From positions 1 to 64,000 of the forward strand of contig JAFQBX010000022.1 in the NCBI GenBank assembly GCA_017399535.1: a stretch of DNA of 64,000 bases, in the 5' to 3' direction. Below, one piece after another: positions 32,664 to 41,940 of this stretch. The notes under the pieces were generated by a model that had not been told where the DNA came from, searched no databases, and saw only the letters and a program-made list of their open reading frames with translations. This DNA is from Clostridia bacterium. Its GTDB lineage: Bacteria; Bacillota; Clostridia; Oscillospirales; Acutalibacteraceae. The number at the start of each line of letters is the position of its first letter. The stretch's first letter is position 1. The position numbers and the translations under genes are program-made.

Positions 32664-33678
32664 TGTTATACATCTCCTCTACTTCTTTTTCGGTGAGTTC
32701 GCCTGCCGCGATGGCATCCTTTATGTTATGCCAGCAGCTTGCGATGTGATTGTCGTTAATTTTCATTTCCTTTGCCTTGTATCCGAGGCAAATCTTCATC
32801 GCGTTGTCGCAACGTGACGAGAAGGGACAACCATCGGGCATATTGAGCAGGTCAACCGGTGTACCGCCGATGGGCTCGAGTCGTCTGTCGTCGTCCGAAA
32901 CGGTCGGAATCGAACGAAGCAGTCCCTTTGTATACTCATGCTTCGGATTGTAGAAAATTTCGTCGGCAGTACCTCTTTCACAAACCTCACCTGCGTACAT
33001 AACGATTACCTCGTCGCACATTTCGGCTACAACGCCGAGGTCGTGGGTGATGAGGATAACCGACATTCCGAGCTGGGCTTGGAGGTCGCGGATAAGGTCG
33101 AGAATCTGTGCCTGAATGGTAACGTCGAGAGCGGTTGTCGGCTCGTCGGCGATGAGAATATCGGGTTCGCAGGCGAGAGCCATAGCGATCATAACGCGCT
33201 GTCTCATACCGCCGGAAAATTCGTGCGGATACTGCTTAATGCGCTTTTCGGGTTCGTTCACGCCAACGAGTTTAAGCATTTCGATAGCGCGTTCCTTTGC
33301 CTCTACTTTATCTCTGCCTGTGTGAAGCATAATTGCTTCCATAAGCTGATTTCCTATTGTGAAAACGGGGTTTAAGCTGGTCATCGGGTCCTGGAAAATG
33401 ATGCTGATTTTATTTCCTCTGATTTTGCTCATTTCCTCTTTTGACGCGCCGACAAGCTCCTGCCCTGCATAAATTATGCTGCCGTCAACAATTTTTCCGG
33501 GATTGGCCAGAATTTGTAGAATGGAGTAGGCGGTTACGCTCTTTCCTGAGCCCGATTCGCCTACTATTCCGAGCACCTTACCCTTTTCGAGCGAAAATGA
33601 AACGCCGTTTACCGCCTTTACCTCTCCGGCGGGAGTGAAAAAGGAGGTGTGTAGATTGGTAACTTTGAGTAATTCCAT
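32656..33678 (-). CDS. oppD: Oligopeptide ABC transporter ATPase
   Basis: A 340-residue ATPase. Walker A GESGSGKSV, signature FSGGMRQRVMIAMAL, Walker B ILIADEPTTALDV, switch ITHDLG, and the CPFSSRC motif in the C-terminal family domain. The FSGGMRQR form is typical of OppD. Start ATG has AGGAGG in range. Fourth Cys of the tail motif is displaced (CDNAMKIC). Confidence 0.94.
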   Translation of the reverse strand: MELLKVTNLHTSFFTPAGEVKAVNGVSFSLEKGKVLGIVGESGSGKSVTAYSILQILANPGKIVDGSIIYAGQELVGASKEEMSKIRGNKISIIFQDPMTSLNPVFTIGNQLMEAIMLHTGRDKVEAKERAIEMLKLVGVNEPEKRIKQYPHEFSGGMRQRVMIAMALACEPDILIADEPTTALDVTIQAQILDLIRDLQAQLGMSVILITHDLGVVAEMCDEVIVMYAGEVCERGTADEIFYNPKHEYTKGLLRSIPTVSDDDRRLEPIGGTPVDLLNMPDGCPFSSRCDNAMKICLGYKAKEMKINDNHIASCWHNIKDAIAAGELTEKEVEEMYNNE

Positions 33679-33693
33679 ATAGTTAACTCCTCC

Positions 33694-34776
33694 TTATTTC
33701 TTAAGCTTCGGGTCGAATGCATCGCGCAGTCCGTCACCCAAAAGGTTGAGCGACAGAACGATGAGAAAAATAGTTATCGCAGGGATAATCAAGCGATAGC
33801 TGTATGTGAAAATTCCGGGACGTGCCTCGGCTGCGAGTGAGCCCAAGCTCGGCATCGGCATATTTACGCCGAGTCCGAGGAAGGACAGATAGCTTTCGGT
33901 AAAGATTGCCGACGGAATTTGAAGTGCGGTTGAAATAATGATTACGCTGATACAGTTGGGCAGCATGTGACGGCGAATAATGTGACCGCCCTTTGCGCCG
34001 ATTGAACGCGCGTTGAGAACGTAGTCCTGCTGCTTTATGGTGAGTATCTGACCGCGAATCAGACGAGCCATACCAACCCAGTAGAGAAGGGCGAATACGA
34101 TAAAGATACTTATCATACCTACACCGAGCTTTTCGAGTCCGGTGCCTTCGATAACGGGTTCGAGCGTCTGCTTTAATACTGTGGCGAGGAGAATAATCAT
34201 GAGCAGGTCGGGCAGTGAATAGATAATATCGACTATTCGCATCATGATAAGGTCGATTTTGCCTCCGTAGTAGCCCGAAATTGCGCCGTAAATCGCACCG
34301 ATAATGAGGACGATTATACTAGCAAAGAAGCCAACGATGAGTGAAATTCGTGTACCGTAAATTACACGGATTGCGTAGTCGCGTCCGTGAGCGTCGGTGC
34401 CGAAAATATGCGGAAAAATGGATTCACCGTTTTCTATACGTTCGAGCTCGGTTGCGCCATATTCAAAGGGCTTGAGGTTATTGTACGACGAGTCAACGCT
34501 CTGACCCGCGGTAACGCCAAGCTGCTGCTCGTAGCTGTACGGATAAATCATCGGTACAAATGTGGCTATCAGAACGATGAGAACAACGATGATAAGGCAG
34601 GCCATAGCCAGCTTGTTTTTAGCCAGGCGACGCATACCGTCCTTAAAGAAGGTGGTGCTCTCTCTCATTCTCTGTTGTAAAAACTTTTCCTCGTCGGTTG
34701 CCTTTTCGAATTTCGAAAGGTCGAGCTGAAGCGACAGAGGGTTCTTTTTCGGTAATGAAGTTGTATTCTTTTTCAT
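33694..34776 (-). CDS. oppC: Oligopeptide ABC transporter permease
   Basis: A 360-residue permease with about six membrane segments, an N-terminal cytoplasmic stretch before the first segment (LAMACLIIVVLIVLIATF), and the EAA-like loop around RSIGAKGGHIIRRHMLPN that contacts the ATPases. Together with OppB it forms the channel. Start ATG follows AAAAGGGGG. Confidence 0.93.
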   Translation of the reverse strand: MKKNTTSLPKKNPLSLQLDLSKFEKATDEEKFLQQRMRESTTFFKDGMRRLAKNKLAMACLIIVVLIVLIATFVPMIYPYSYEQQLGVTAGQSVDSSYNNLKPFEYGATELERIENGESIFPHIFGTDAHGRDYAIRVIYGTRISLIVGFFASIIVLIIGAIYGAISGYYGGKIDLIMMRIVDIIYSLPDLLMIILLATVLKQTLEPVIEGTGLEKLGVGMISIFIVFALLYWVGMARLIRGQILTIKQQDYVLNARSIGAKGGHIIRRHMLPNCISVIIISTALQIPSAIFTESYLSFLGLGVNMPMPSLGSLAAEARPGIFTYSYRLIIPAITIFLIVLSLNLLGDGLRDAFDPKLKK

Positions 34777-34794
34777 ATCAAAAACCCCCTTTTC

Positions 34795-35730
34795 TTATGA
34801 AAGATCCACGCGAGGATCAAAGATTTTGTAAGCGATGTCGGATAAAAGCGTCATAATAACCATGAGTGCGGCGAGGAATATGGTGGTACCCATAACCATC
34901 GGATAGTCGCGGTTGATTATGCTCGAGAAAAAGTAGTTGCCGATGCCGGGAACCGAGAAGATACTTTCTACTACCAAGCTACCCGTGAGAATGTAAGCAA
35001 TCATCGGACCTACATAGGTGATAACGGGAGTAACCGCATTCTTTAACGAGTGCTTGAAAATGACCTTAGCGGGTGAAACACCCTTTGCTCTGGCTGTGCG
35101 GATATAGTCCTGACCGAGAACGTCGAGCATACTCGAACGGGTCAGACGGGTGATGTATGCCATCGGGTACAAGCTGAGTGAAATTACCGGTAAAACGAGT
35201 CCTGCCGAGGTTGAGCCGTTCGGCGGGAATATTGGCCACCATACGCAGAAGGCAAGCAGTAACAATGTCGCAATAACGAATGACGGCATAGCAACGCTAC
35301 CTGTCGAGAGGACCATTATAATCTTGTCAATCCATTTGTTGTGGAATACGGCGGCAAGTGAACCGAGGACGAGACCGACAATAATAGCCAGTCCTGCCGC
35401 TTCGAGACCGAGCATACCGCTGGTCTTAAATCCTTCTAAAATGAGGTCGGTAACGGTGCGACCGCGATTCTTTATCGAGGGACCGAAATCGAATTTAACA
35501 ACGTCCGAAAGATATGTCGTATACTGCTCCATTATGGGCTTGTCCAGTCCGTACTTGGCTTCGAGCTGTGCGGTAACGGCAGGACTCGGCGATTTTTCGC
35601 TGAGGAACGGACCGCCGGGGATTGCCTTCATAGCAAAGAATGTGATTGTGATAACAAGAAATACTGTAAACAGCGCCAACAGCACACGCTTTACAATATA
35701 AAATGCCAGTTTGGAATTCAAAACCTTCAT
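34795..35730 (-). CDS. oppB: Oligopeptide ABC transporter permease
   Basis: First gene of the operon. About 311 residues with an N-terminal membrane segment (LLALFTVFLVITITFFAMKA) and PGGPF, five further segments, and the EAA loop RTARAKGVSPAKVIFKHSLKNA, shown here in part only by its first residues RTARAKGVSP. The start is uncertain: ATG 35730 directly abuts AAGGAG with no spacing, so TTG 35721, nine bases from that site, is a good alternative. Confidence 0.92.
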   Translation of the reverse strand: MKVLNSKLAFYIVKRVLLALFTVFLVITITFFAMKAIPGGPFLSEKSPSPAVTAQLEAKYGLDKPIMEQYTTYLSDVVKFDFGPSIKNRGRTVTDLILEGFKTSGMLGLEAAGLAIIVGLVLGSLAAVFHNKWIDKIIMVLSTGSVAMPSFVIATLLLLAFCVWWPIFPPNGSTSAGLVLPVISLSLYPMAYITRLTRSSMLDVLGQDYIRTARAKGVSPAKVIFKHSLKNAVTPVITYVGPMIAYILTGSLVVESIFSVPGIGNYFFSSIINRDYPMVMGTTIFLAALMVIMTLLSDIAYKIFDPRVDLS

Positions 35731-35809
35731 CTCCTTAGTAGTGGGTAAAATGCTGAAAAACAATATTTATTTCGCCTAAGGTCAGGCGGTAAATTACTGT
35801 ATTTAAGAA

Positions 35810-35818
35810 ATTATAACA
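35810..35818 (-). promoter_or_regulatory. Extended -10 promoter of the opp operon
   Basis: On the minus strand TGTTATAAT is a consensus extended -10 element, about 80 bases before oppB. No good -35 box is seen, which extended -10 promoters can do without. Confidence 0.5.
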
Positions 35819-35896
35819 CATAATCGTTAAAAAAGAAACAATTATTTCAAATTTAACTAAAATTGACGAAAAAAAGCCGTTAATTTGGTAAAAATA

Positions 35897-36967
35897 TCAA
35901 AGAATAATTAGCTTTTTGTCACTTTTGGTTAGATTTTGGCAGCCGTTTTCGGTAACATAAAGCATATCCTCGATACGTACACCGAATTTATTTTCGATAT
36001 AAATGCCCGGTTCGTTGGTGAAAATCATTCCGGGACGGAGAATGGCGTCGCAGCGGGTATTGAAGCAGGGGTTTTCGTGAATTTCGATGCCTACGCTGTG
36101 ACCGAGTCCGTGACCGAAGCAGCCCTCATACCCCGCAGAATAGATAATATCACGTGCAATCTTATCAATATCCTTGCAAACGGCACCTGCCTTAACCGCC
36201 TTTTCAGCGGCAAGCTGTGCGCGTAAAACGGTGTCGTACACTTCAATTTGCTTTTCCGAAACAGAGCCGACTGCAACCGTCCTGGTCATGTCCGAGTGGT
36301 ATCCGCCGCAAACCGCACCAAAGTCCATTGTGATAAAGTCGCCCTTTTCGACCTTTTTGTCGGTCGGGACTCCGTGAGGAAGTGACGAATTCTTTCCCGA
36401 AACGACGATAAAGTCAAATGAAACCCCTTCGCTGCCGAGTCGTCGCATATAGAACTCCATATCAAGCATAATGTCACGCTCGGTGCGACCCGGCTCAATT
36501 CTTTCGAGAATGTATGAAAATGTATCGTCGGTCATTTTTTGCGCCGATTGGATAAATTCGAGCTCCTTTGCCGTTTTTATGGCTCGCATATCCTCGGTCA
36601 ATTTATCAAACTTATCGTCGGTGACTATCTCGATTCCGGTCAAAGCGGCTTTGAGGGCAGAGAGTCGGCTGACCGAGGTGGAATATGTTTCGATAAAAAT
36701 GGTTTTTATCTCATTTTTTTCACAAAGCTCGCGAATTTCCTCGTCGGTGCGACTGCTGAGTATAACGGTACAGTCGGTGACGGTCGCCTTTGCCTTTTCG
36801 ACGTAGCGAAAATCGATTAAAAAATACGCCTCGTTCTTTGTAATCAAAACGGCACCTGCACTCGATTCAAAGCCGGTGTAATAAAAGCGATTTTTATCGC
36901 TCGCAACCAAAAAAGCCGCGTCGGCAGAAAGCTCGTTTTGTATTTTTGTAATTCTTTCTCTAATCAT
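35897..36967 (-). CDS. Xaa-Pro peptidase (M24B)
   Basis: A 356-residue metallopeptidase with an N-terminal creatinase-like domain (to about residue 120) and the pita-bread catalytic domain. Metal ligands are visible in ITMDFGAVCGGYHSDMTRT (two Asp), GHGLGHSVGIEIHE (His), FTNEPGIY (Glu) and GVRIEDM (Glu). It removes N-terminal residues next to proline in the cytosol. Located next to the oligopeptide importer but with its own leader; together they would support peptide use. Ribosome site TAGGAG. Confidence 0.92.
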   Translation of the reverse strand: MIRERITKIQNELSADAAFLVASDKNRFYYTGFESSAGAVLITKNEAYFLIDFRYVEKAKATVTDCTVILSSRTDEEIRELCEKNEIKTIFIETYSTSVSRLSALKAALTGIEIVTDDKFDKLTEDMRAIKTAKELEFIQSAQKMTDDTFSYILERIEPGRTERDIMLDMEFYMRRLGSEGVSFDFIVVSGKNSSLPHGVPTDKKVEKGDFITMDFGAVCGGYHSDMTRTVAVGSVSEKQIEVYDTVLRAQLAAEKAVKAGAVCKDIDKIARDIIYSAGYEGCFGHGLGHSVGIEIHENPCFNTRCDAILRPGMIFTNEPGIYIENKFGVRIEDMLYVTENGCQNLTKSDKKLIIL

Positions 36968-37160
36968 ATATAGTTCTCCTATATAAATTTATTTTATATT
37001 ATAACAAAAACTATTATATATTGCAAGTTGCTGAAAAAATTGTCCGAGCCGCCAATATTCGCCACCATTAAGCTCTGCGCAAAGGGCACAAATATTAAAA
37101 AAACGCCACCCGAAAAAGTGTGTTTTACGGGTGACATTACGTATTGGTGAAAAAATTGTA

Positions 37161-37403
37161 TCAGTCATCAATAATATTTTCTCGGTCAAAAAGTGGGGAA
37201 TCAAAAAATTCGCCGAGAGTGATTTCTAATCCTTCGCAGAGTTCGTAAATAATGCGCAGTTTCATGCTGGGGAATGTGCAGTTAATTATGGTGCTGAGGG
37301 TGGATTGAGGAACGCCGCTTTTGAGTGAAAGGGCATATTGGGTCATTTTTCTTTGTTTGCAAAGCTCGGTTATTCTCTTCGAAACGGCTTCATTTAATTT
37401 CAT
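37161..37403 (-). CDS. Small XRE-family DNA-binding protein
   Basis: An 80-residue single-domain helix-turn-helix protein (RITELCKQRKMTQYALS, then GVPQSTLSTIINC). ATG 37403 is preferred over an upstream TTG because of spacing to GAGGT. It begins 5 bases after the pyk stop, so it is probably co-transcribed with pyk. No effector domain; target unknown. Confidence 0.8.
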   Translation of the reverse strand: MKLNEAVSKRITELCKQRKMTQYALSLKSGVPQSTLSTIINCTFPSMKLRIIYELCEGLEITLGEFFDSPLFDRENIIDD

Positions 37404-37408
37404 ATAAA

Positions 37409-38821
37409 TCAAATAACCTCAATTTTAATCAAATTAGTATTACCCGATTCGCCGGTTGTTACGCCGCCGGTGATAACGATTTTGTCCTCGGGTTTGAGAT
37501 TCAGTTCCTTTTCCGCAATCTTTTTCGCCGTGTAGAAAAGCACGTCGGTGGAGCTGAACTTTTCGCAAATGGCCGGGATAACGCCCCACGAAAGAGCAAG
37601 TTTTCGCCACGTAGTTTCGTCGGTGGTGAGTCCGATTATATCGACGGGTGAGCGGAATCGCGAAACCATTCGTGCCGTCATGCCCGAAAGTGAGCAGGCG
37701 ACAATGGCAACGGCGTCAATGTCGATTGCCATTCCGCAGGTAGCGTGAGAAATTGCGTCAACAGTGTTTCGCGTTTCGAATTCTGCGTTGTGAAAGCGCT
37801 TTTTATAATTGATGTTGCGCTCGGTGGTTTCGGCGATTTTAGCCATCGACTCGACCGCCTGAACGGGATATTTTCCTGCCGCCGTCTCGCCCGAAAGCAT
37901 AATGGCGCTTGTCCCGTCGTAAACTGCGTTTGCAACGTCGGAAATTTCGGCTCGGGTGGGTCGCGGATTGTGAATCATCGATTCGAGCATTTCGGTAGCG
38001 GTGATGACCCTTTTACCAAGCATACGGCATTTTGTAATCAGCTTTTTCTGAATAGCGGGGAGCATTTCGTATGCGATTTCGACTCCCATGTCACCGCGAG
38101 CAACCATTATGCCGTCGCAGTGCTGACAAATTTCCTCGATGTTATCGAATCCCGATTGATTTTCAATCTTTGCAATCAGCTCGATTTCGTTTGCGCCGAG
38201 GGTTTCCAAAAAGTCATGAACGTCAATCAAATCCTGTTTGTTCGAAACGAATGAGCAGGCAATGAAATCCACCCCGTTTTCGATGCCGAAGCGAATATCC
38301 TCTTTATCCTGGTCGGAAAGATATTTTTGCTTCATTACTTTACCGGGGAAGCTCATGCTTTTTCTGTCCGAAAGCTCGCCGCCGCAAACAACGGTGGTGT
38401 GAATATTTTTTCCCTCAACCTCGGTGACTTTAAAGGAAAGCAGTCCGTTATTGAGCAGTATCGTGTCACCTGCCGAAAGGTCGTTTGTCAGCTTTTCGTA
38501 GCTGACCGAAACCCTTTTTTCGTTGCCGATGATATTCTCGGTCGTAAAGGTGAAGCTGTCGCCGTCATTTAGCATAACGCGACCATTTTCAAAGGTTTTG
38601 ATTCGGTATTCGGGACCCTTTGTGTCGAGCATAATCGCAATCGGCAGATTGAGGTCCTGACGTACCTTTTTAATAAGGTCGATGCGCCTTTTGTGGTCCT
38701 CGTGGGTGTTGTGTGAAAAGTTGAGTCGGGCAACGTTCATTCCTGCTTTGCATAAGCCGATTAGGGTTTCTTCACTTTCGCTTGCGGGACCGATTGTACA
38801 AACAATTTTTGTCTTTCTCAT
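37409..38821 (-). CDS. pyk: Pyruvate kinase
   Basis: A 470-residue glycolytic enzyme making pyruvate and ATP from phosphoenolpyruvate and ADP. Features: MRKTKIVCTIGPAS, NFSHNTHEDH, MLDTKGPEYR (the common form is GPEIR), the catalytic Lys/Glu region ELIAKIENQSG, VARGDMGVEI, and TATEMLESM. Length is that of the short form with one C-terminal domain. Start ATG 38821 has TGGAGG six bases away; the longer frame starts in the preceding gene's end. Confidence 0.95.
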   Translation of the reverse strand: MRKTKIVCTIGPASESEETLIGLCKAGMNVARLNFSHNTHEDHKRRIDLIKKVRQDLNLPIAIMLDTKGPEYRIKTFENGRVMLNDGDSFTFTTENIIGNEKRVSVSYEKLTNDLSAGDTILLNNGLLSFKVTEVEGKNIHTTVVCGGELSDRKSMSFPGKVMKQKYLSDQDKEDIRFGIENGVDFIACSFVSNKQDLIDVHDFLETLGANEIELIAKIENQSGFDNIEEICQHCDGIMVARGDMGVEIAYEMLPAIQKKLITKCRMLGKRVITATEMLESMIHNPRPTRAEISDVANAVYDGTSAIMLSGETAAGKYPVQAVESMAKIAETTERNINYKKRFHNAEFETRNTVDAISHATCGMAIDIDAVAIVACSLSGMTARMVSRFRSPVDIIGLTTDETTWRKLALSWGVIPAICEKFSSTDVLFYTAKKIAEKELNLKPEDKIVITGGVTTGESGNTNLIKIEVI

Positions 38822-38864
38822 ATTTCCTCCATAGAAAAGTCGTGTTATACCGATTTTGTGTTTT

Positions 38865-39968
38865 TTAGCCGTTTTTATTCGTCTTGTCAAGTGTTTTCAG
38901 AATTTTTGACATTTCGATAAGCTGCTTTCGCGACGAAACGCCCAGCTTGCCGTAAATATTCTTATTATGATATTTAAGCGTATTTTCCTTTATATCCAGT
39001 ATCGAGAGAATTTCCTTTGTGCTTTTTCCCTCAACATAATAGCCGTAAACCGTCCTTTCGGTCTGGGTCAGAGAATCCAGCCCCGAAACAAATAGGTCGT
39101 ATTGCGCCTTGAACTCGTCCGAAAGCAAAATTGTCGGTTGCTCGCCGTTTTTTGCCTCGTTTTCTTTTATCAGTTGGCTCAGCTGCTCGCTTGTCACCTG
39201 CTTCGAAAGGGTGATTCGTCTTTCACTTTCTTGCAACAGCATATATAGCCCGAGCAGAAACAGTTCGCTTATGATATATGAAATTGATAAAATCTCGAAT
39301 TCGATTTGAACCAGCTGCTCGATAAGCCAAACGCCGGTATTTACAAAAACGGCGAATGCCAAGATAATCGAGTGTGCCGTCGAATCGAGCTTCTTTTTGC
39401 TGATGGCGTAGCTGATTGTACCTATCATTGCTCCAAAATACGAGAGCAGATAGAACAGATAAACGGGATGCAAGGGACCGTAAATCTTGTTAAGTATTGT
39501 AATTCCGCCGACCTTTTCAATCCAAACCTGTTTGTAATAAATGTCCAGTATTCCGCCGCTTGCCGCAAGTAAAAAAATGGCAACTCCCAACGAAAAGAGA
39601 AAAATCGGAACCCACTTTTTATACTCAATTTTTGTCACTTTGAGTACAATCATCATCACCGACATGGGCAAAAATACCGAGCCGAGATAGGCGAGTCGGT
39701 TTGCCATAAGTGCACCTTCGACCGACGACGAAACGGATAGCCAATAGTAGCCGAAATTGACAACCGACACCGACGAAAAGAGGAAGAGAAGCCACTTTTC
39801 CTTCTTATGAACGAGCAGACAGTAGCCAACAAGAAGCACCAGAGCCAAAATTGCCGCAGCTCCGTAAACTATGACCAAGCTTGCGTTTTTTTCTCCCACG
39901 GCGGTACAGCCGGAGAGAGAAATTGCTGCCATAATCATAGCCGCTATATTAAAAATAAATTTCTTCAT
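38865..39968 (-). CDS. Membrane-bound LuxR-type regulator with 7TM sensor region
   Basis: A 367-residue protein. The first ~245 residues contain about seven membrane segments like the 7TM region of certain histidine kinases. A short linker leads to a LuxR/GerE helix-turn-helix at about residues 295-360 (LTQTERTVYGYYVEGKSTKE, then IKENTLKYHNKNIYGKLGVS). There is no kinase or receiver domain, so it appears to bind DNA while anchored in the membrane. It is followed on the same strand by pyk after 43 bases, so it may regulate that operon. Start ATG 39968 has GGAGG ten bases upstream. Confidence 0.85.
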   Translation of the reverse strand: MKKFIFNIAAMIMAAISLSGCTAVGEKNASLVIVYGAAAILALVLLVGYCLLVHKKEKWLLFLFSSVSVVNFGYYWLSVSSSVEGALMANRLAYLGSVFLPMSVMMIVLKVTKIEYKKWVPIFLFSLGVAIFLLAASGGILDIYYKQVWIEKVGGITILNKIYGPLHPVYLFYLLSYFGAMIGTISYAISKKKLDSTAHSIILAFAVFVNTGVWLIEQLVQIEFEILSISYIISELFLLGLYMLLQESERRITLSKQVTSEQLSQLIKENEAKNGEQPTILLSDEFKAQYDLFVSGLDSLTQTERTVYGYYVEGKSTKEILSILDIKENTLKYHNKNIYGKLGVSSRKQLIEMSKILKTLDKTNKNG

Positions 39969-40287
39969 ATCCCAAAATCCTCCCAAACCGACAAATCGGT
40001 CGGCTACCCAAGATAATCGCATCACAGCGAACAAAAAGTGTCCTTTCCCACCCTTTTTTGTGAAAAAGTGTGGGGTGGTGAATATATAGATTTTGTATAA
40101 TTACTGTAACGAGAGGGTATAAATCGGTTTTATCAGCCGCACATTGAGCCGCTATGCCCTTTTAAAACAGCCGTTTAATCGGCACAATTTGCATTTATTT
40201 AATTTTACCATATCTTTTCACCTCGGTCAAGGCATCGGGGCATCATTCGCGGCACATTTCAAAAAAAGCAGGAGGAATTACCATATT
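39969..40287. other. Divergent gap between 7TM-LuxR and the Ig-like surface gene
   Basis: About 320 bases holding both promoters. A hairpin near 40048-40080 (CCCACCC against GGGGTGG) and a TATAAT-like box at 40096-40101 are visible. There is no ORF with coding character. Confidence 0.4.
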
Positions 40288-41253
40288 ATGAAAAAGCTTG
40301 TGACAGCCGTAATTCTCGTTTTGTTTGTTTTGGTTATTACCCTTTCGGCACATGCGGCAGGTCAGCCGACCATTACCTTGCAGCCGCAAAGCCCCAACTA
40401 CCCCGAATACAGTTGCGCTGTATATACGGTAAAGGCGGAGGGAAGCAACCTCAGCGCTACATGGTATCTCCAATATAACGGAAAAACCTATAACACGTCA
40501 AAAACCATTGAGGGTATGCAGCCGTGGGAAGCGTATGCAGGCGAAACCTATGGTGCAACCCGTGATAAAAACACCTTCTATTTTTCCTTCAACGGAATCG
40601 AAAAGGAACTTGACGGAGCACGACTTTACTGCGTTATCGAGGATGGACATTATGACGTAAAGAGCGCCGTTGCTTATGTTAGCGTTGTAGGCGGAGATGA
40701 GGGAATGCCGCCCGAAATTTCTGTACCTGCTTCAGTCACCGCCAAAAAGGGCGAGTCGGTAGATGTTCGTTGCATAGCAAAGGCACCGTCGGGAGAGCAG
40801 CTTACATACCATTGGTACGAAACCTCGACAGGCAAGCTCGCCGATATAAAGGCGCTCCCCGACGAAAGTGAATACAGCGATTATATTACCTGCGACACGA
40901 GCAAGGTTGGTACTCGTTACTATGTATGTATGGTCAGAGCGTCGGGTGGAGGCGCCGCATATTCGAGCGTTATTCCCGTAACCGTGACCGATAAAAAGGA
41001 CACCTCTTCCGCGTCAGAAAAGGACGAGAGTGAAGCAGAGTCGACCGAGCAAAGTTTGGACGAAAGCATAAGCGCAGCCGAGTCGACAGTGTCCGCCGAA
41101 TCGACCGAATCCACTCAACCGACCGAGTCCGTCTCATCGAATGACGACAACAGCGGCAATTTGGTAAAGACTTTGCTTATCGTGATAATCTGCCTTCTCA
41201 TAGCGGCTATCACAGTCGGCATCATCGTGATTATCAATATGAAAAAGAAATAA
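40288..41253 (+). CDS. Surface protein with Ig-like domains and C-terminal anchor
   Basis: A 321-residue protein: signal peptide (VTAVILVLFVLVITLSAHA, cleavage near AHAAG), two Ig-like domains (residues about 24-125 and 135-225, with YTVKAEGSNLSATWYLQ and the YTCxV-like YYVCMVRA), a Ser/Glu/Thr-rich stalk (about 230-285) and a C-terminal membrane segment followed by NMKKK. There is no LPXTG motif, so it is probably membrane-anchored. Start ATG 40288 lies 12 bases after AGGAGG, slightly far. Likely involved in surface binding; ligand unknown. Confidence 0.82.
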   Translation: MKKLVTAVILVLFVLVITLSAHAAGQPTITLQPQSPNYPEYSCAVYTVKAEGSNLSATWYLQYNGKTYNTSKTIEGMQPWEAYAGETYGATRDKNTFYFSFNGIEKELDGARLYCVIEDGHYDVKSAVAYVSVVGGDEGMPPEISVPASVTAKKGESVDVRCIAKAPSGEQLTYHWYETSTGKLADIKALPDESEYSDYITCDTSKVGTRYYVCMVRASGGGAAYSSVIPVTVTDKKDTSSASEKDESEAESTEQSLDESISAAESTVSAESTESTQPTESVSSNDDNSGNLVKTLLIVIICLLIAAITVGIIVIINMKKK

Positions 41254-41269
41254 ACCTCGCTGAATAAAA

Positions 41270-41300
41270 AAAGGACGGAGAAAACGCTCTCCGTCCTTTT
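41270..41300. terminator. Bidirectional terminator
   Basis: AAGGACGGAGA and TCTCCGTCCTT with A and T runs on both sides, between two convergent genes. Confidence 0.9.
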
Positions 41301-41305
41301 TTGTG

Positions 41306-41776
41306 TTATTTGGTTTTCATCAGATAATCAAGCAATCCTTTGCATCCGTCGAAAATGTCGCGGTAGGTGGTTTCAAAATCGCCGGTATACCACGGGTCAG
41401 CCACGTCGCCGCCTCGGTCGGTGAAGCTCATCAGTTTTTTAATTTTGTTCCTCTTGTCATCGCCGAGTATTCTCAAAAGATTGCGCAGGTTATTCGAATC
41501 CATTACGACCAGCAAATCGTATTTATCATAGTCGGACGGTTTTATTTGCACGGCTCTTTTTCCGTCGCAGGAAAGTCCGTGCTTTGCAAGCTCTCTGCGT
41601 GCAGGGGGATAAACGGGATTTCCCACTCCGCCGTATATTTCCTCGGTGCTTGTCGCGCATGATGAAATGAAAAATTCACCCGACAGTCCCTCTTTTTCGG
41701 CCATGTCCTTGAATATAAATTCCGCCATCGGCGAACGACAAATATTGCCGTGGCAGACAAACATTATTTTAGTCAT
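41306..41776 (-). CDS. Low-molecular-weight protein-tyrosine-phosphatase
   Basis: A 156-residue cytosolic phosphatase. The active-site P-loop is VCHGNICRSPMAE (CX5R) near residue 8, and the general acid Asp lies in DVADPWYTG at about residue 126. Family members dephosphorylate tyrosine kinases of polysaccharide export or arginine-phosphorylated proteins; no kinase is nearby to decide. Confidence 0.94.
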   Translation of the reverse strand: MTKIMFVCHGNICRSPMAEFIFKDMAEKEGLSGEFFISSCATSTEEIYGGVGNPVYPPARRELAKHGLSCDGKRAVQIKPSDYDKYDLLVVMDSNNLRNLLRILGDDKRNKIKKLMSFTDRGGDVADPWYTGDFETTYRDIFDGCKGLLDYLMKTK

Positions 41777-41868
41777 ATCCCCAATAAACCTCGCTTTCGT
41801 AAGTATGTATTATATCATACTAATTGACGGGAGTAAACCCTCGCCCTATATTTAACCTAAACTCCGTA

Positions 41869-41896
41869 TTGAATATTTTGGCAATTAAGTTATAAT
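41869..41896 (+). promoter_or_regulatory. Promoter of nagA
   Basis: TTGAAT (41869-41874), 16 bases, TATAAT (41891-41896), 44 bases before the GTG start. Confidence 0.7.
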
Positions 41897-41940
41897 AAAC
41901 GTAAACGAACACTTCTATAAAGAAAGGTGGCGGATTATCA

